NCBI GenBank assembly: GCA_021018995.1
Contig: JAJIZI010000025.1
Span: forward strand, 62,001-126,000
Length of the DNA: 64,000 nt
Reading direction: 5' to 3'
From: Chloranthus sessilifolius
Taxonomy: Eukaryota; Streptophyta; Magnoliopsida; Chloranthales; Chloranthaceae
The notes under the pieces are model-generated. The model searched no databases, was not told the DNA's origin, and was given only the letters and a program-made list of their open reading frames with translations. Shown here piece after piece: positions 37,288-50,100 of the stretch. Within the stretch, counting starts at the first letter, position 1. The number at the start of each line of letters is the position of its first letter. The translations under genes and the position numbers were made by a program.

Positions 37288-38072
37288 GAGCGTGTTTGAT
37301 TGTATGTAATGGCGAAGCGTGTTTCGAAGCTAATATACGTTTCACCTGTAATGGTACTACGCGCATTAGCCTATTGTTCGATAGTGTATACAATGAAACG
37401 CATATTGGCCTGAAACGCATTTAAACGTTGTTTGTTAGCAAGGGCTTGTAATGCATCACTTAAATTATAAGTTATATACTTCATCAACCTCTACAAGCAT
37501 GCTCATCAATCTGAACCGTCCAATGGATTAAGAACCTCACTAATAACCCCTAAACAAATAGTTTCTTCTCTTGATAAATGATCAGATGATTAGATTTATA
37601 ATCATTGGTTGTTGAACCATACAATTTGACAATGGCCCAAAGTATTAAGTTTTATTCTCGAATCTATCACCAATTATTTTAGAGATTGAATAATTTACGA
37701 TGTAAGTTGGGCTGCTTGCAACATCGAAAAGTATCCATCACATGAAATGAACGGTGTTAGATAAGATGATACAATTTACTAGTTATACTAGTTAAAAAAA
37801 AAAAAAAAAAAAAAAAAAACAAAACAAAATAATTCATAGAGTTGTGCTCTCGTCCTTCCTGTGCACCTGCACATCTGAAAACGTGTTTCCATTTTATTGA
37901 TATTTGTATCCACCGTTAGATCTTAAAAAAAGCTTTAGATCTCTACTGTTGACTGTTGATTCCTCTATGGAATTGTGGGAGGAAATCGAAAATTGATGAA
38001 TCGGGGGAGCCATGGATCTGGTGAAATGGACGACGAGGATGTGTTGATCGAGAAAGAATTAGGGTTTCTGGG

Positions 38073-38177
38073 ATGACTGAGGGTTTGGTTTTGGCATTGT
38101 CGTCGAGCTTCTTCATCGGCGCATGCTTCATCGTCAAGAAGAAGGACTTGAAAAAAGTCGATGCTTTTGGAATTAGG
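38073..38177 (+). pseudogene. First-exon fragment of a NIPA-type magnesium transporter
   Basis: From ATG at 38073 the frame reads MTEGLVLALSSSFFIGACF, then IVKKKDLKKVDAFGIR, and reaches a GTAGTT donor at 38178. Plant NIPA proteins are multipass membrane proteins proposed to transport Mg2+, and they begin with this first membrane segment followed by a KKK-L-(K/R) motif and G-(I/T)-R. After the donor no further exon is visible: the GGYSYLLEPLWWAG-type block expected next is absent through 43000. The fragment lies between inverted transposon termini at 37288 and 38592, so it is probably a captured exon and not a gene remnant in place. At 35 codons it cannot make a working transporter. Confidence 0.62.
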
Positions 38178-39043
38178 GTAGTTATCGTATTTGGTTTTCT
38201 CATTGTACTTCATTTCTCTGCATTTGATGCCAAATTTTTTTTTTCCTGTTTTTGATGAAGTATGGGAGAGTTTGAGAAATAATGAAAAGGATAGTTTGAG
38301 TAGGTAATACCTGCTGTTGGTGAAGGAGAAGAGAAGAAGAAAAAGAAACAGAAGAAAAAGTAGAGTCATATGAGGCTTCTTTTGAGAAGTTAAAGACCCG
38401 ATGGTTGGGAAATGCATAGCCAATATCGATAACGAGGGGGTGGCCATGTATCCAGTTTTCGCAATATGTAGCCAAAGTCGTATGTTACATGTAAGGTCAA
38501 ATCACCCATCAAACGCTAAAACCTCGGGTTACTCACGTAAAGATCCTCTCAAACGCGTCTTCTAGCCCTAGTGCGAGCAATCAAACACACCCTTAGCATT
38601 TTCATCCGTTTACAAGATTTGTCATTTTTTTTTATTTATCTTTGTTGTTGGATGCAGAGTAGAAAGAAGACTAGGGTTTTTTATGTATTGCAATTATAGT
38701 TGCTTCCAATCAAACAATCACCTAAAAGTTAATATTTTGACCATATATTTGTATTACCATTACAACTCCTAACTCATTAAGGTGCCTTAATGCGTCCCTT
38801 GAATATCGGCAATCAAACTTGCCCAATGAGTTTGCAGTGAGCCTTAGGGTCATTGTAGACAAACAATGAGCCCTCCTGTGTTGTCTTTTGTGTAGTAACT
38901 AGTGAGTGATCCTTACTACAATTAAGACTAATGGAGTGATCTCTTAGCTCATTGTGGACAAATCACAAGTCCTTGCGCGGAGTTAGTGGACCTCTTTAGA
39001 TGGTCGGTCGGCATTTTTTTCTTTCAAATATACACAATTTTTT

Positions 39044-39240
39044 TTAATAAAGACATACAGCCAAGACAACCTCGAGAACAGAAAAGCGGACACCAACTAT
39101 AGTGGTGAGGATTAACAACAGAACCTAACCCACACCTTGTAAAGATAAGGGTGGGAAACAGTGTGGAGGACAAGAATCGAACCCACGACCTACTCCCCCA
39201 TGTTGGAGGGAGCGTACTAACTGGGCTAATGCCTCTTTGG
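39044..39240 (-). mobile_element. tRNA-derived SINE
   Basis: On the minus strand an A-box-like TAGCCCAGTTAG (within 39212-39233) is followed after about 29 bp by a B-box GGTTCGATTC (complement of 39174-39183). A tRNA-unrelated body follows, ending in TTTATTAAAAAAAA near 39044. The head cannot form a clean tRNA, so a SINE is a better call than a tRNA gene. I did not find target duplications. Confidence 0.55.
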
Positions 39241-40828
39241 TAGAGTTATTTCTAGTTATCCATTCATGAATAATTTTGAATAGCTGATATAATGGTGTTA
39301 ATGACCCCATTTGGTGTACAAGGGTGCACAAAGATTAGAACCACTTGATTGTATCTTGTAAGCATTTATGTGCACATAAATGTGTATTGTACAACTGCTA
39401 CATAATTAGTACTAAGCCTAAGTAGTCATAGTGTTTTCTCTCTCTCTCTCTCTCTCATATAACTGGTCACCCACCTATATCGTGGAGGAAATGGGCCACC
39501 ATGCATATATCCTTACTACTATATAAAAGCACAAATGATATTCTCTTATTTCTGTCAATTTTAGTGTTTTCATAAAATACCCTTAAGCTACTCTATCTAC
39601 CCTTATGTTCTTCCTTATGTAACCATATATTTTCTAATTTTCTTTAACTACAATTCTAATTAACTAGGAAATCTAGCTAGATTCATGGTTAGTGTAGGAC
39701 TATTAAAATAGAATTAGGATTTCCTATTTAGCCTACCTTTTTTTTTAGTCTAGACCAATTGAAATCACAATGTTGGTGTGTGCTCTGTTGGGGAGAGGCT
39801 GTCACAGGAATGAGATGGGCATATATCATCCGCCTGGAGATATGAATTGACGATGTTTCCATAAGTTTTCATATCGGAGCAGCATTTCATTGACATTAAC
39901 CATTAGCTAGGACTGAATGGCAGAGGTATTCTCTCTCTCTCCCACTATCTTCTTTCTCTCTCTCTCTCTCATTCTCTCTCTCTGGACTTCTCTCTACAAT
40001 ATTTTCTCTTTCTATCTATAGTGCAACTATCGGGGTAACTTAGTCATTTAAAAAGTAAGATAAGACCAATTTTTTTACTAATATGGGACAACCACTTGAA
40101 AAGCGTGTGCAAGTAATGGCTCTCCATTTTTGGTCGTACACTAATTTTATTTAATTTTACTTTTCTTTGGATGAGCAAAAGTAGATAAGACTTCAGACTA
40201 AAAATTTTGCTTCCATTAGGTTGGTCAGTTATGAAGTCGACCGACATATTGACAATACTGCATAAATATTTAGTTGATAAAACCATGATTTTAAATATGA
40301 AATCAAATCACTTGATAATATTTTGGTTGGTGTTTCCGACACATCACTTTATGTTACGGCCACCACATTCAATGAATAAAAACTGTTGAAAATGAGTGGG
40401 CATCCATGGTTCAAAATGTGGTTAAACGATAAAAAATTCAATGCGCTATGATGTATGAGGCAGTACCCAAACTTTGGTTGAAGTTTAGACCACAATTTTT
40501 TTTTTCTTTATTAATAAATGACATGTAACATTCTACACGATCCCAAAAAAGATATTATCTTAGAATCACGTGTCACGTAGCATGTGATCTGAGGTTTGAA
40601 TGTATAGGTTCATCCATACATTAGAACCGATAGACTTTTTTCATTTTATAATTCATTATTATTTTTATGATTTTATAGAGCAACACGTGCAAAGCACGTG
40701 CATGTTTACTAGTGACTCAAAAAGTCGAAATGAAGCTGATTAGAGAATTTTATTTACCTCATCAACCCACTTCTTATGCATCAAATTTAGGTAATCTATC
40801 TATGGTCATAAGTTGTCAAGATCACTTA
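39241..40828. other. Intergenic, no gene recognised
   Basis: CT microsatellites lie at 39437-39456 and 39931-39985. AT-rich sequence otherwise, with no supported exon. Confidence 0.5.
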
Positions 40829-41120
40829 GGCTGCGTATCTATAAAGGAGGATTTACCTGCTCTAGCATCGACCTCCCTTCTCTTTACTAACTCCATATCA
40901 GAGCAAATAAAATCTGCTATAACAAGGAGTGAGTAGAGAGGAGGGTAGAATTGGTGAACAGATAAATCTTACATAAAATTTTACTATACAAAGAGTTATC
41001 AAAGAGAAGGGGTACCTGGTAAAGCAAGTAACAGGATGTTAGCAAAGAGGATGAGAACTTACTAATATAGGTGAACTCTGCTATGGCAGGGGCTAGTAGA
41101 GAGTTATGCCATACGCAGCC
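40829..41120. mobile_element. Tourist-like MITE with TTA target duplication
   Basis: The ends are GGCTGCGTATC and ATACGCAGCC, inverted, with TTA on both sides (40826-40828 and 41121-41123). The 3-bp TTA duplication and G-starting end are typical of PIF/Harbinger-derived MITEs. The length is 292 bp, non-coding. Confidence 0.82.
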
Positions 41121-42298
41121 TTAATCAACTTCATTTTAAGATTGTCACCTTTAAAATATGATTTGACACACTTATATGGGATAAATGGCCGACACTCCCT
41201 AGATTATAGCGCGTCGTATGTCTAATAAACTCTAATCACGTGAAACATTTTGTAAGGGATCCAAGTCTTCAAAGTTGTAGTTTCATTTGAATACTATTTT
41301 GGGCTAAAAAATATTACTTATAGGATGAATTCAACCATCCGATCTATGTACTCTAATATCAACTGTTGTGCATATAAAAGTGCACAAATCAAATGGTTGT
41401 AATCTTCCTCTAAATGTAATTCTCAAAGGACCTTATGCTCATGACCGTCATTTAATCACCAAGCCTCTCAAGGTCTCAAGTTTGAGCCTAATTTATTTAT
41501 AATTTTTATTTTTAAATACCAAGCTGATGTTTAAATAATCTTAAACCATTGACAGTTTAAGAAGTGGGTAATTCATACAATTAAACTGGTGCATCATACG
41601 TTAGAGGGTAATATGACCAACTATTGTACTCATTGATGGATTTTAGAGATATGAAATTATATATTTTAATACCAGCTATTATTCTTATTTTTAATGGACG
41701 ATATTAAAATTCATCAAAGGGATGGCTGGCATCTATCTATAAGCCTATATTTGCATTAAAGGGATGGCTGGCATCTATCTATAAGCCTATATTTTGCATG
41801 AGACAAATTTCATTGATGGATTGTCACTTGGACAATTTAAATTGTTTGTCAATATATGACACAGGGAAGATATTAGTAAATAAAAAACCTACAATAATAG
41901 TATAAGATCATTTAAATACCAAATGGTGTTTAAATGTTACTTCTTATCTCACACCATTGAAGTGTGATTCATCATTGTGCCATGTGGGTACGCATATGCT
42001 ATTAATCTAAATGGCCCAAATGGCTATCCCTAGGTGGAACATGTCCCAACCAAAGGATTATGCTTCTACGTGGATGTAAATCATCCGATCGATAAACTTT
42101 AATATCAGCCATCAAAATTATAAACAATCATTGATATTAGAGTGCACATATTGGAAGGTTCGAATTCATCAAAAAGTGACTTTAATATCAGCCATCAAAA
42201 TTATAAACAACCATTGGTATTAGAGTGCACATATTGGAAGGTTTGAATTCATCAAAAAGTGTGATTTTGTGACCCATGGCCCTTCAATTGATGATATA
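41121..42298. repeat. Intergenic DNA with two tandem duplications
   Basis: A unit of about 56 bp with AAAGGGATGGCTGGCATCTA occurs twice in tandem at about 41717-41800. A unit of about 79 bp with ACTTTAATATCAGCCATCAA occurs twice at about 42104-42261. No gene recognised. Confidence 0.75.
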
Positions 42299-42995
42299 TA
42301 GGGCTGCAACTGAGCCGGGCCGAGCCTGAGCACGGGTCAACTCTAGCTCAGCTCTACCTTATACGAGCCGAGCTGGAGGTCGGCTCTAAGCTCTTCGAAC
42401 TCGAAAATTTCAAGCTCTAGTTTGACTCTTTGAGCTCGAGTTGAGCTCGCACTACAAAAAATTAGACTATTAGCGGCAGTTTTTGTAACAAAAAATTGCT
42501 GCTATTAGTCATGTCGCTACCAAAAATTGCCGCTATTAGTCTTGTCGCTACCAAAAATTGCCTTAACAGTAAGTGCCGTTAAAACACCTTATTTTGGTAG
42601 TGTCGGGCCGAGCTTCGAGCCAAGTATATTTTATTATAAAAAATTCCCTCCTAGTACTTTTTAAAACTTTTACTTAATTAAATATCCATTCTATGAGAGA
42701 GAGAAGGTGAGAGTTGATATAGCCCGTATGCATGAGGAGTAATAGTGGGTACTATAGTCTATAATATATATATATATAATTGATTTATATATATATATAT
42801 AAAATTAATTATAAATCGGGCCACAGAGCCGAGCTGGGCTGAGCTGGCCTTAGTTTAAACTCGGCTCTGTTCATTTGAGTTACAAATTGCTCGGCTTGGC
42901 TCGACTCTCGAGTCAAACTTTAAGGAGAAAAACTCATACTTTTTGGGCCGAGTCAAGCCGAGTTGTCGAGACGGCGAAGCTCTCTTTCAGCCCTA
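42299..42995. mobile_element. Non-autonomous hAT element with perfect 8-bp target duplication
   Basis: The ends TAGGGCTGCAAC and TTTCAGCCCTA are inverted (imperfect). ATGATATA occurs on both sides (42291-42298 and 42996-43003). The 8-bp duplication and TAGGG end assign it to the hAT superfamily and thereby classify the whole GGGCTGCAAC family in this window. A CACTA MITE is inserted at 42450-42602. No transposase. Confidence 0.92.
42450..42602. mobile_element. CACTA-type MITE, 153 bp, with TCG target duplication
   Basis: The ends CACTACAAAAAA and TTTTGGTAGTG are the standard CACTA inverted termini. TCG occurs on both sides (42447-42449 and 42603-42605). Inside, ATTGCCGCTATTAGTC-type text is repeated. 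It lies within the hAT element and is therefore younger than it. Confidence 0.93.
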
Positions 42996-43362
42996 ATGAT
43001 ATATACACCACTTCGACATTATGGAAACTGATACCTCGGTGGATGCCACGTGAACTTCAGCTGACTCTCGGGGCTCGGTTTGAACTCATAGTTCCGGGCC
43101 TCATTTATAATCTGCGAATTTTGTTTTTTTCCCTCGTAAAGGGGCAAAATGTAATTTCAGTCACATAACCGGTATTTCTTTTTCAGTTTTGAGCTACCGC
43201 GCACTTTTTTTCTCCTTCCCACTTCTTCTATTTTTCAACCCTATTTACTAGCATATATTCAAACACCTGAAACACATTTTAGCTGCAGACAGGGAAAAGC
43301 CAATCTTAGAACAGCCCCTAGTAATATTTTTTTCACTATAAGGTTATTTTTCGATAAAAAAA
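42996..43362 (+). promoter_or_regulatory. Upstream region of the kelch gene
   Basis: Between the hAT element and the kelch ATG there is a pyrimidine-rich stretch (about 43195-43250) that may be 5' UTR. I see no convincing TATA box. The hAT insertion ends 367 bp from the start codon. Confidence 0.35.
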
Positions 43363-46300
43363 ATGAGGTGGATGAAAGTGGAGTTAAACACTGGTAGAGC
43401 AAGAGAAACAATAGAAGGGAGGAAGTCTCCGGGTAGAATAGGCGGGATTTTGGGGCCCGGAAAGAGGTGGGGTCACACATGCAACGCGATTAAGGGTGGG
43501 AGATTTATCTACATCTTTGGGGGTTATGGTAAAGATAATTGCCAGACCAACGACGTACATGTCTACGACACAAGTGGGTATATTGCAAGTTTTGCTTTTC
43601 GTTTTTTTTTTTTGTGTTTTTTTGTCACATTTCTGGGTATTAATTCGTGGGTTTCATTTTACAATATTGAGTAATATGTCAAATTTGATTGATGGGTTTT
43701 CGTGATTGGAGTTTTTCTTTTCCTTAAATGTTTGCTTTTGGGGAATTTGTTCTTTAAAATTTTGACACAAGTGGTTAGTGTAAATTTGTTATTTATTTAT
43801 TTTTCTGGGTTTTAATTCGGGCTTTAGTTTTGACATTGTCTTGGTTGTTTTTCATCTGATGAATTTGTTTGTTTGCAATTTCTAGTGATGCTTGTGTATT
43901 TTGATGCACTTAGATGGTAGTTATCTTGCAGATATAATTAAGAGTTAGTCTACAATGGGTGTCCACCCATCATGAGTGGACATGGCAGTGTGACTATGTG
44001 ACGTGCATGGACTTCCAATGCATGGAAGTCCGTGCATGTCACACAGTCACACAGACATGTTGACTGCTTTACTGCCCATGATGGTGGACAACCATTGTAG
44101 ACCAACTCTTTAATCAAAGGGTTTTGGTCATATAAGTGTTTTGAGATTGTATATTTTTGTTTTGTGAGAGGATTCTTACTCAATCTAGCCCACGATTGAA
44201 GAGGGAAGGGGCGCCCTCTTTGTGCACAAGACACAATTTCAATATATATATATATATATATATATCTCATTTCCCAAATGATAGGTTTAACAAGTATTTA
44301 TAAGAATTTATTAGAGTCCTAAACTAATTAATATTCATATTCCTACTAAAACAAGAGTCCTAAACAAATCCTACCTTCTCTATTCTTGGCAACTTGGCTT
44401 ATTTATTCAACTTATTTAAGAAAGATGATAAATTAGAACTATAGAAAATCTGGTACTCCTCCAGGATCATAACAATGCTCCTCTCTAAGACCAACCGTGT
44501 CCCCATTGCCGCATACCGTACTCTGACCACTTGACAAGAACACAACTGGAAAGGCTGCTGGCACGATCCTCTGTAGCCTGCACATATTGTACCCTACCGC
44601 AATATCACATGTCACCTTCATTAATCTGAGCTAGACGTCACCAAGTAAAGCTTCCATATAGTTCCCTTGCAACACGCGTGATGATCGTTCAATGCATTGT
44701 AAGATGTTGCGAACACCCGTTCTTTCACGTCCGTACACTGATTAACGTTGGGAGACTCATCGATGAGAATCTTCAGCTCTACGATTGGGACCAAGCCATT
44801 CTCTTTGCAGATGATGGCGTTAGTAACTCCAACACCCAGATCCTTCGTTCTTTTGTCATCCTCGTTGATGAGAGAAAAACGCAAGACAAAACGTTCGAGA
44901 GTTCGTTGGATCATATCGAGTTTGATGTTGATCTGGCCTACAGATTCCTGTCGTTCGACGCACCGCTCCATTGTATGTCCTAGAAATGACTGCTCTGATA
45001 CCAATAAATAGTGTTCTTGCCCTATCTAGCCTACAATTGAAGAGGGAAAGGGCGTCCTCTTTCCTCTATGTTCACGAGACACGATTTCAATAATAAATCT
45101 CTTCTCATTCCCCAAATAATACGGTTAACAAGTATTAATAAGAATTTACTAGAGTCCTAAACCAATTAATCTTCCCATTCCTACTAAAACAAGAGTCGTA
45201 AACCAACTAATATTCCTATTCCTACTAAAACAAGAGTCCTAAATAAGTCCTACCTTTTCTAGTCTCGACAACTTGCCTTATTTACTTAACTTATTTATGT
45301 AACGTGATAAATTGGAATCCTAGAAAATCCAGTACTCCTCCAGGATCGTAACATTTTGAAATTGCTTCTTTATGGTTTGTTTAATGCATTTGTTGTTTTA
45401 AGTTTTTGATACAAGTTGGCAGTGCAAATTTTGCTTTATATATTTTTTTGAACATTTTAATTTAGAAATTTTGGAAGTATGTGGATTTTGGATCTTTATT
45501 TATTGGTATTGAACTTTATTATTGTTACTTTATAGGATACTGATGAATTTGATGTTTTACAAGTAGATACGAACAAAATTCTGGTGTTATGAGGTGTTAA
45601 TTCATAAGATTAGCTCATGAGTTTAAGAATATTGTATTATATTTTGAGATTGTTTCTTAAGAGGTTTGCTTGATTAATTTATTTTTTTTCCATGTTTGTT
45701 GCAATTTGGTAGTTTCACTTTGCAATACAACTTTTTTAGGTCTTACTAATAAGCTGTTTCATGTCTTCAACTCAAGTGGTTAGTGTAAATATTGCATATT
45801 TTCAGAATTTAATCTATCATTTTGGTCATATGATTGTTACGAATCCGTTTTTCAGTTTTTAGAATGTATTAAGCTTCTACATCTATGTGGTAATCGATAA
45901 ATTTGCTGTCATGTCTTAGATATGAGCGGGATCGTAAATATTACTAATTCATGGAGATATGAGTGGGTATCGTAAATATTACTAATTCATGGATTTTGCT
46001 CGTGTCTGTTTCTAGTCTGTATATTTATAATTTATGCAACTGTACATGAGTGCACAACCTTGGAAAGGCTTCATATCAGATAGTTTCCTTTTAAATGGTT
46101 ACCTATTTTGTAGATTCCTGATTTCCAAAAACCTATACTTTCCTATTGCAAATTAGGCTCTTATATACCGAGATACAAACCCATCCACAAACACGAGCTT
46201 TTGCCCTAATCTCTCTTGCTTTGTATTCCTCTCCCTTCTTCTCCTCTCCTCTTCGTTATACTAATTACATGGTATTGGAGCATCATGCTCTTCATTTGGA

Positions 46301-47113
46301 CCTTGAGCAATCAATATCCTTTTTTTAAGACCTTTTAAAGACAAACACCAGATGTTAAATATTCATGAAATGTAGGAACAATACGAACCAGCAACCAAGC
46401 AAACATACGAAAGCATTCCAGGCTTCAAGTGTAGTCTCCTTAGATATAGCGTTTAGCGAGTGAGTTAAATTATATTTTGGCATGATTGTGATGTACTATA
46501 CTTGAATTGCGCACGAAGTAGCATCTTTAAAGATACTGACGAGCTATGTCTCTGAAGCCTTTTATAGTGTCGCCACGACCAGGCTCTAGAATTAGAGATC
46601 TGTCTTGAAATCTTTTGTGATTTCATGAACCATATATTGCAATGGAAGGTTGTGGATCAAAAGCTCCATGCTCTTTTCATAATTTCAAATATCTCTTAAT
46701 CTGACCATTTCCGCGCAAAATCGTTGTTTTTTCTTTTTAATTTTCCTTTTATGCTTCTAGATGCTTGATCGGATTTCCAAGCTGCTTTTAGAATCCTTGT
46801 TGTTGGTGATTTCTTAGCCGTTTTGCTTTGTGCAGACCATTTTGAAGAAGAATGCAAGTGAGGTGGACAATTCGCAGGGTAACTTGCTTGGACCATCCTA
46901 AGGGCTTGGGCTTTCTCATCATGCCCATGCCCATGCCCTAGACTGGCGATTAATCAGTCTGAGCTCAGGCCCAACAACCTGCTCTATATCTGAGATTGCG
47001 TGCGTGCGTGAACTTGCAAATCTCCTCATCCACATTTATTTATTATCTAGAAGCTCTAATTGCCTCTCTCGTAGCTCTCTTATATCTCTGAATTACTAAG
47101 AGTGACTCTTATT

Positions 47114-47149
<36 letters not shown>

Positions 47150-50100
47150 CTTAATTATTAGAATTTCTCCTCTCTCACCCATTATTTTCTCTCTCATAAT
47201 TGCTCTCGCTTTTATCTCTTAATTAATAGACTCTGTCTCTCTCATACAAGAAATTCTATCTTGTCCCTCTTATCTCTTAATCACAATGCAACAATGACAC
47301 ACCGGGCTCATGCTCTGTAAAGATATAATTGCAGGGCTTAGGCTTGGTATCATGAGCCATTCACAGGGCCTGATGAAATACCCATTGAATTGGGCTTAGG
47401 CATACTCAGCCTGGCCAGAACCAGCCTGTTACCACCCCTAACTGTGAGAGAAATTAGGATTCGTTGGTGAGAAGGATGGGCGGCACTTTCTTAAATCTGA
47501 TAGTTATTTACTGGTTGTGATTCAGTCTTTTTGAAAACACTTATATTTGGTGTCCTGTGAAGTGCATCCAACATTGTTTTTGTGTTGAAAAGTGCACTCA
47601 AAAACACATATATTTGGTGTTCTGTGAAGTGCATACAACATTGTTTTGTGGTGAAAAGTGCACCTAGTACTTTTTAGTGATCAAAAGTCCATCTGACAAT
47701 GTTTTGAAAAGTTTATCCAACATTATTTTGTGATAAAAATTGCACTGACGCTATTTTTGGAAAATGCATTCAACAGTATTTTGAAAAGTGAATTGATCCC
47801 TATTTTGCGAAGAAAATTGAATTTGGCAATGTTTTGTGATGTACATCTAATGCTGTTTTTAGACTGATCAACATGAAATTGCATGCTTGTGCTTGGGTAC
47901 CCAATCGAAGACCCAATTCCAAGGGACCGTTGAGTGCATGACACTAAAGTGCATTCAACATTTTTTAGCTGCATACTATAGGCTGAACTGAAGTTTTGTT
48001 GAAAAACTCCCAAACAATAATTTGTCACTAAATGATGTCCTATTTTAAAATCATGACCAAATTGATTCAAAATATAGCCAAAAAGTTGATGTCAGTCCCT
48101 CTGATAGATTCAAGCATATAAGGGAGCTGCAATCAAACAGTCTATCAACCTAATCAGACTCCTAAAAAAATTGTCCCCCCCCCCTCCTCTCAAAAAAATC
48201 AGTAGACAAATATTTGTTCTTTGGAAGTACCCAAAAACCCTACAGGCTACAAAACCTAGCTTTAGTACTATGTGAACTTTGGAGGATTGAATCCATTCAT
48301 TTATTAGGACTTCAGGCAATATACTTAAAGTATTAACATCATCACTATGACATTACCGCATTGTCCCATCTATTTGTGCCGGCTTTGAGAGTCCTAATTC
48401 TCCTCTCATTTCTGTTTAGGACTAAACTCTGTTACTTTGCGATATTGCATCACTTATGACTACTTTCCTCCAACTCTTATTTGGCTGTCTCCTTCTCCTA
48501 CATCCTTGTGTTTGCATCACTTATGACTACTTTCCTCCACCTCTTATTTGGCTGTCTCCTTCTACATCCTTGTGTTTGTATTGTTTTCATCCCTCTTACA
48601 CTGGGTACATGCCCAAACCACCTCAAATGACTTTCATTAACTATCTCTTTGATTAGTCTCTTCTATAAACTTCCTCTTATGACTCATTCCTAATTCTACC
48701 CTTTCCCATTACTAGGTGTGCAACAGGTGGGGGTTGTGCCTACATTGTTTATGATTTCTCATTAAGCTCGACCTAAGCCTAACCTGTTTATTAGAGGTTT
48801 CCTTGGCCCAAGCTTGTTGCCACCCCTACTTGTTACTCCACGCATCAACCTTAGCATACGTATCTCAGCTACATCTGCTCTATGTTCCTCTCACTTCTTC
48901 CGTTCTTCCGAATCAACACTCTACAGCATATCATAATGTAGGTCTTACACCCATCTTATAAAATTATCCTGTCAATCGAAGCAACGCTCGTTGATTACAC
49001 AACATACCACTTGCTTGTCTCCACTTTGCCTACCCTTCATTGATCCTGCCCAAATTCTGAATTCTATTTCATTTTTGACTACCAACTGTAGCAACTCAAG
49101 TTTGTGCAGTTTTCCTCCTAACATTACCAAAGTACTCTAGCATATGTGAATATATACAATTATCAACTTGCAACTATATTCTACTATGGAGCTTTGCTAT
49201 AGGAATCTATTTAATTTATTTTCAGTTTTTGAAGATGTGGGGTTCATTATGATTTTATTAATATTATTTATTTTTATGATTATGAATGTTATTAAGTTTT
49301 AGTATTCTTATTCAAACAACTAAGAGAAGATACAAAATTATGGAGGAAAAGCCATTTACAAAGAAAAATGCTTCAAGGTGGGGAAACAAAAACTGAAAAA
49401 GGAAACTAAACTGCCTACTCACACCAACTTATGCTTTTCTCATAAACCACCTCATTGACTAAATCCGGCAGTTCTCCAATTCCCATCACTGTGGGCTGTT
49501 GTGGTTTTATAGGTTTGTAATATATGGGTTTCGTGTTTGTGCCCATTTTGTATCACCATATTATCTCTTCAGTTCATTTTTGTGTTTTGTATGTACGTTG
49601 CAGTTTTTTTGTGGATTGTTTTTGTCATATCTTTATTTCATGTTTAAATTTGCACTGTAAATATTTGTCTTCTTCTTTTGGGCTTGTTTTCAGAGTTGGA
49701 GTTTTTTAGTTTTTGGTTTTGATCCATTTGCAGTTAAGCAGGCATGGAGTAAACCGATGGTGAAGGGTGTCCCTCCTTCTCCAAGGGACAGCCACACTTG
49801 CACCACCGTAGGGAGCAACCTGTTTGTGTTTGGGGGTACTGATGGGAAGAAACCCCTCAAGGATTTGCATATTTTGGATACTTGTAAGTCTTTATTTTTA
49901 TTTTACCCACAATTTTTCTATTGATATGTAGGTCTCTTTATTGTACTTTTGATAGCATTATCTCCCAAAACATATCATGTCCATTTCATGTCTTTAAACC
50001 ATATCTGAGAACCTAATTTGAGAGGAAGGGATCCAGACGCAGCACCCCCACCCAGACACCAGATCACTGCCACGTGTCAGTCCTGGGCATGTGATTTAAA

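Larger units (their letters stand above)
30701..38824. mobile_element. Inverted-repeat DNA transposon that contains the nested LTRs and a NIPA exon
   Basis: The left end GGGCACGTTTGATTGC (30701) and the inverted right end CAATCAAACTTGCCC (38810-38824) match at 15 of 16 positions and are flanked by AAT on both sides. Two further termini of the same type lie at 37288 (GAGCGTGTTTGATTG) and 38578-38592 (CAATCAAACACACCC). The correct pairing is therefore ambiguous: there may be one element with an inner one, or two overlapping copies. Without the LTR nest the outer element is about 2.3 kb. No transposase is visible. Confidence 0.5.

Noticed and set aside
37965..38447. 160-codon open frame on the minus strand
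   Set aside because: It is antisense to the NIPA exon, which has family motifs and a splice donor; the antisense peptide matches nothing known to me.
39165..39240. Functional tRNA gene on the minus strand
   Set aside because: A- and B-box motifs are present, but the acceptor and anticodon stems do not pair convincingly and a tailed body follows, so a SINE fits better.
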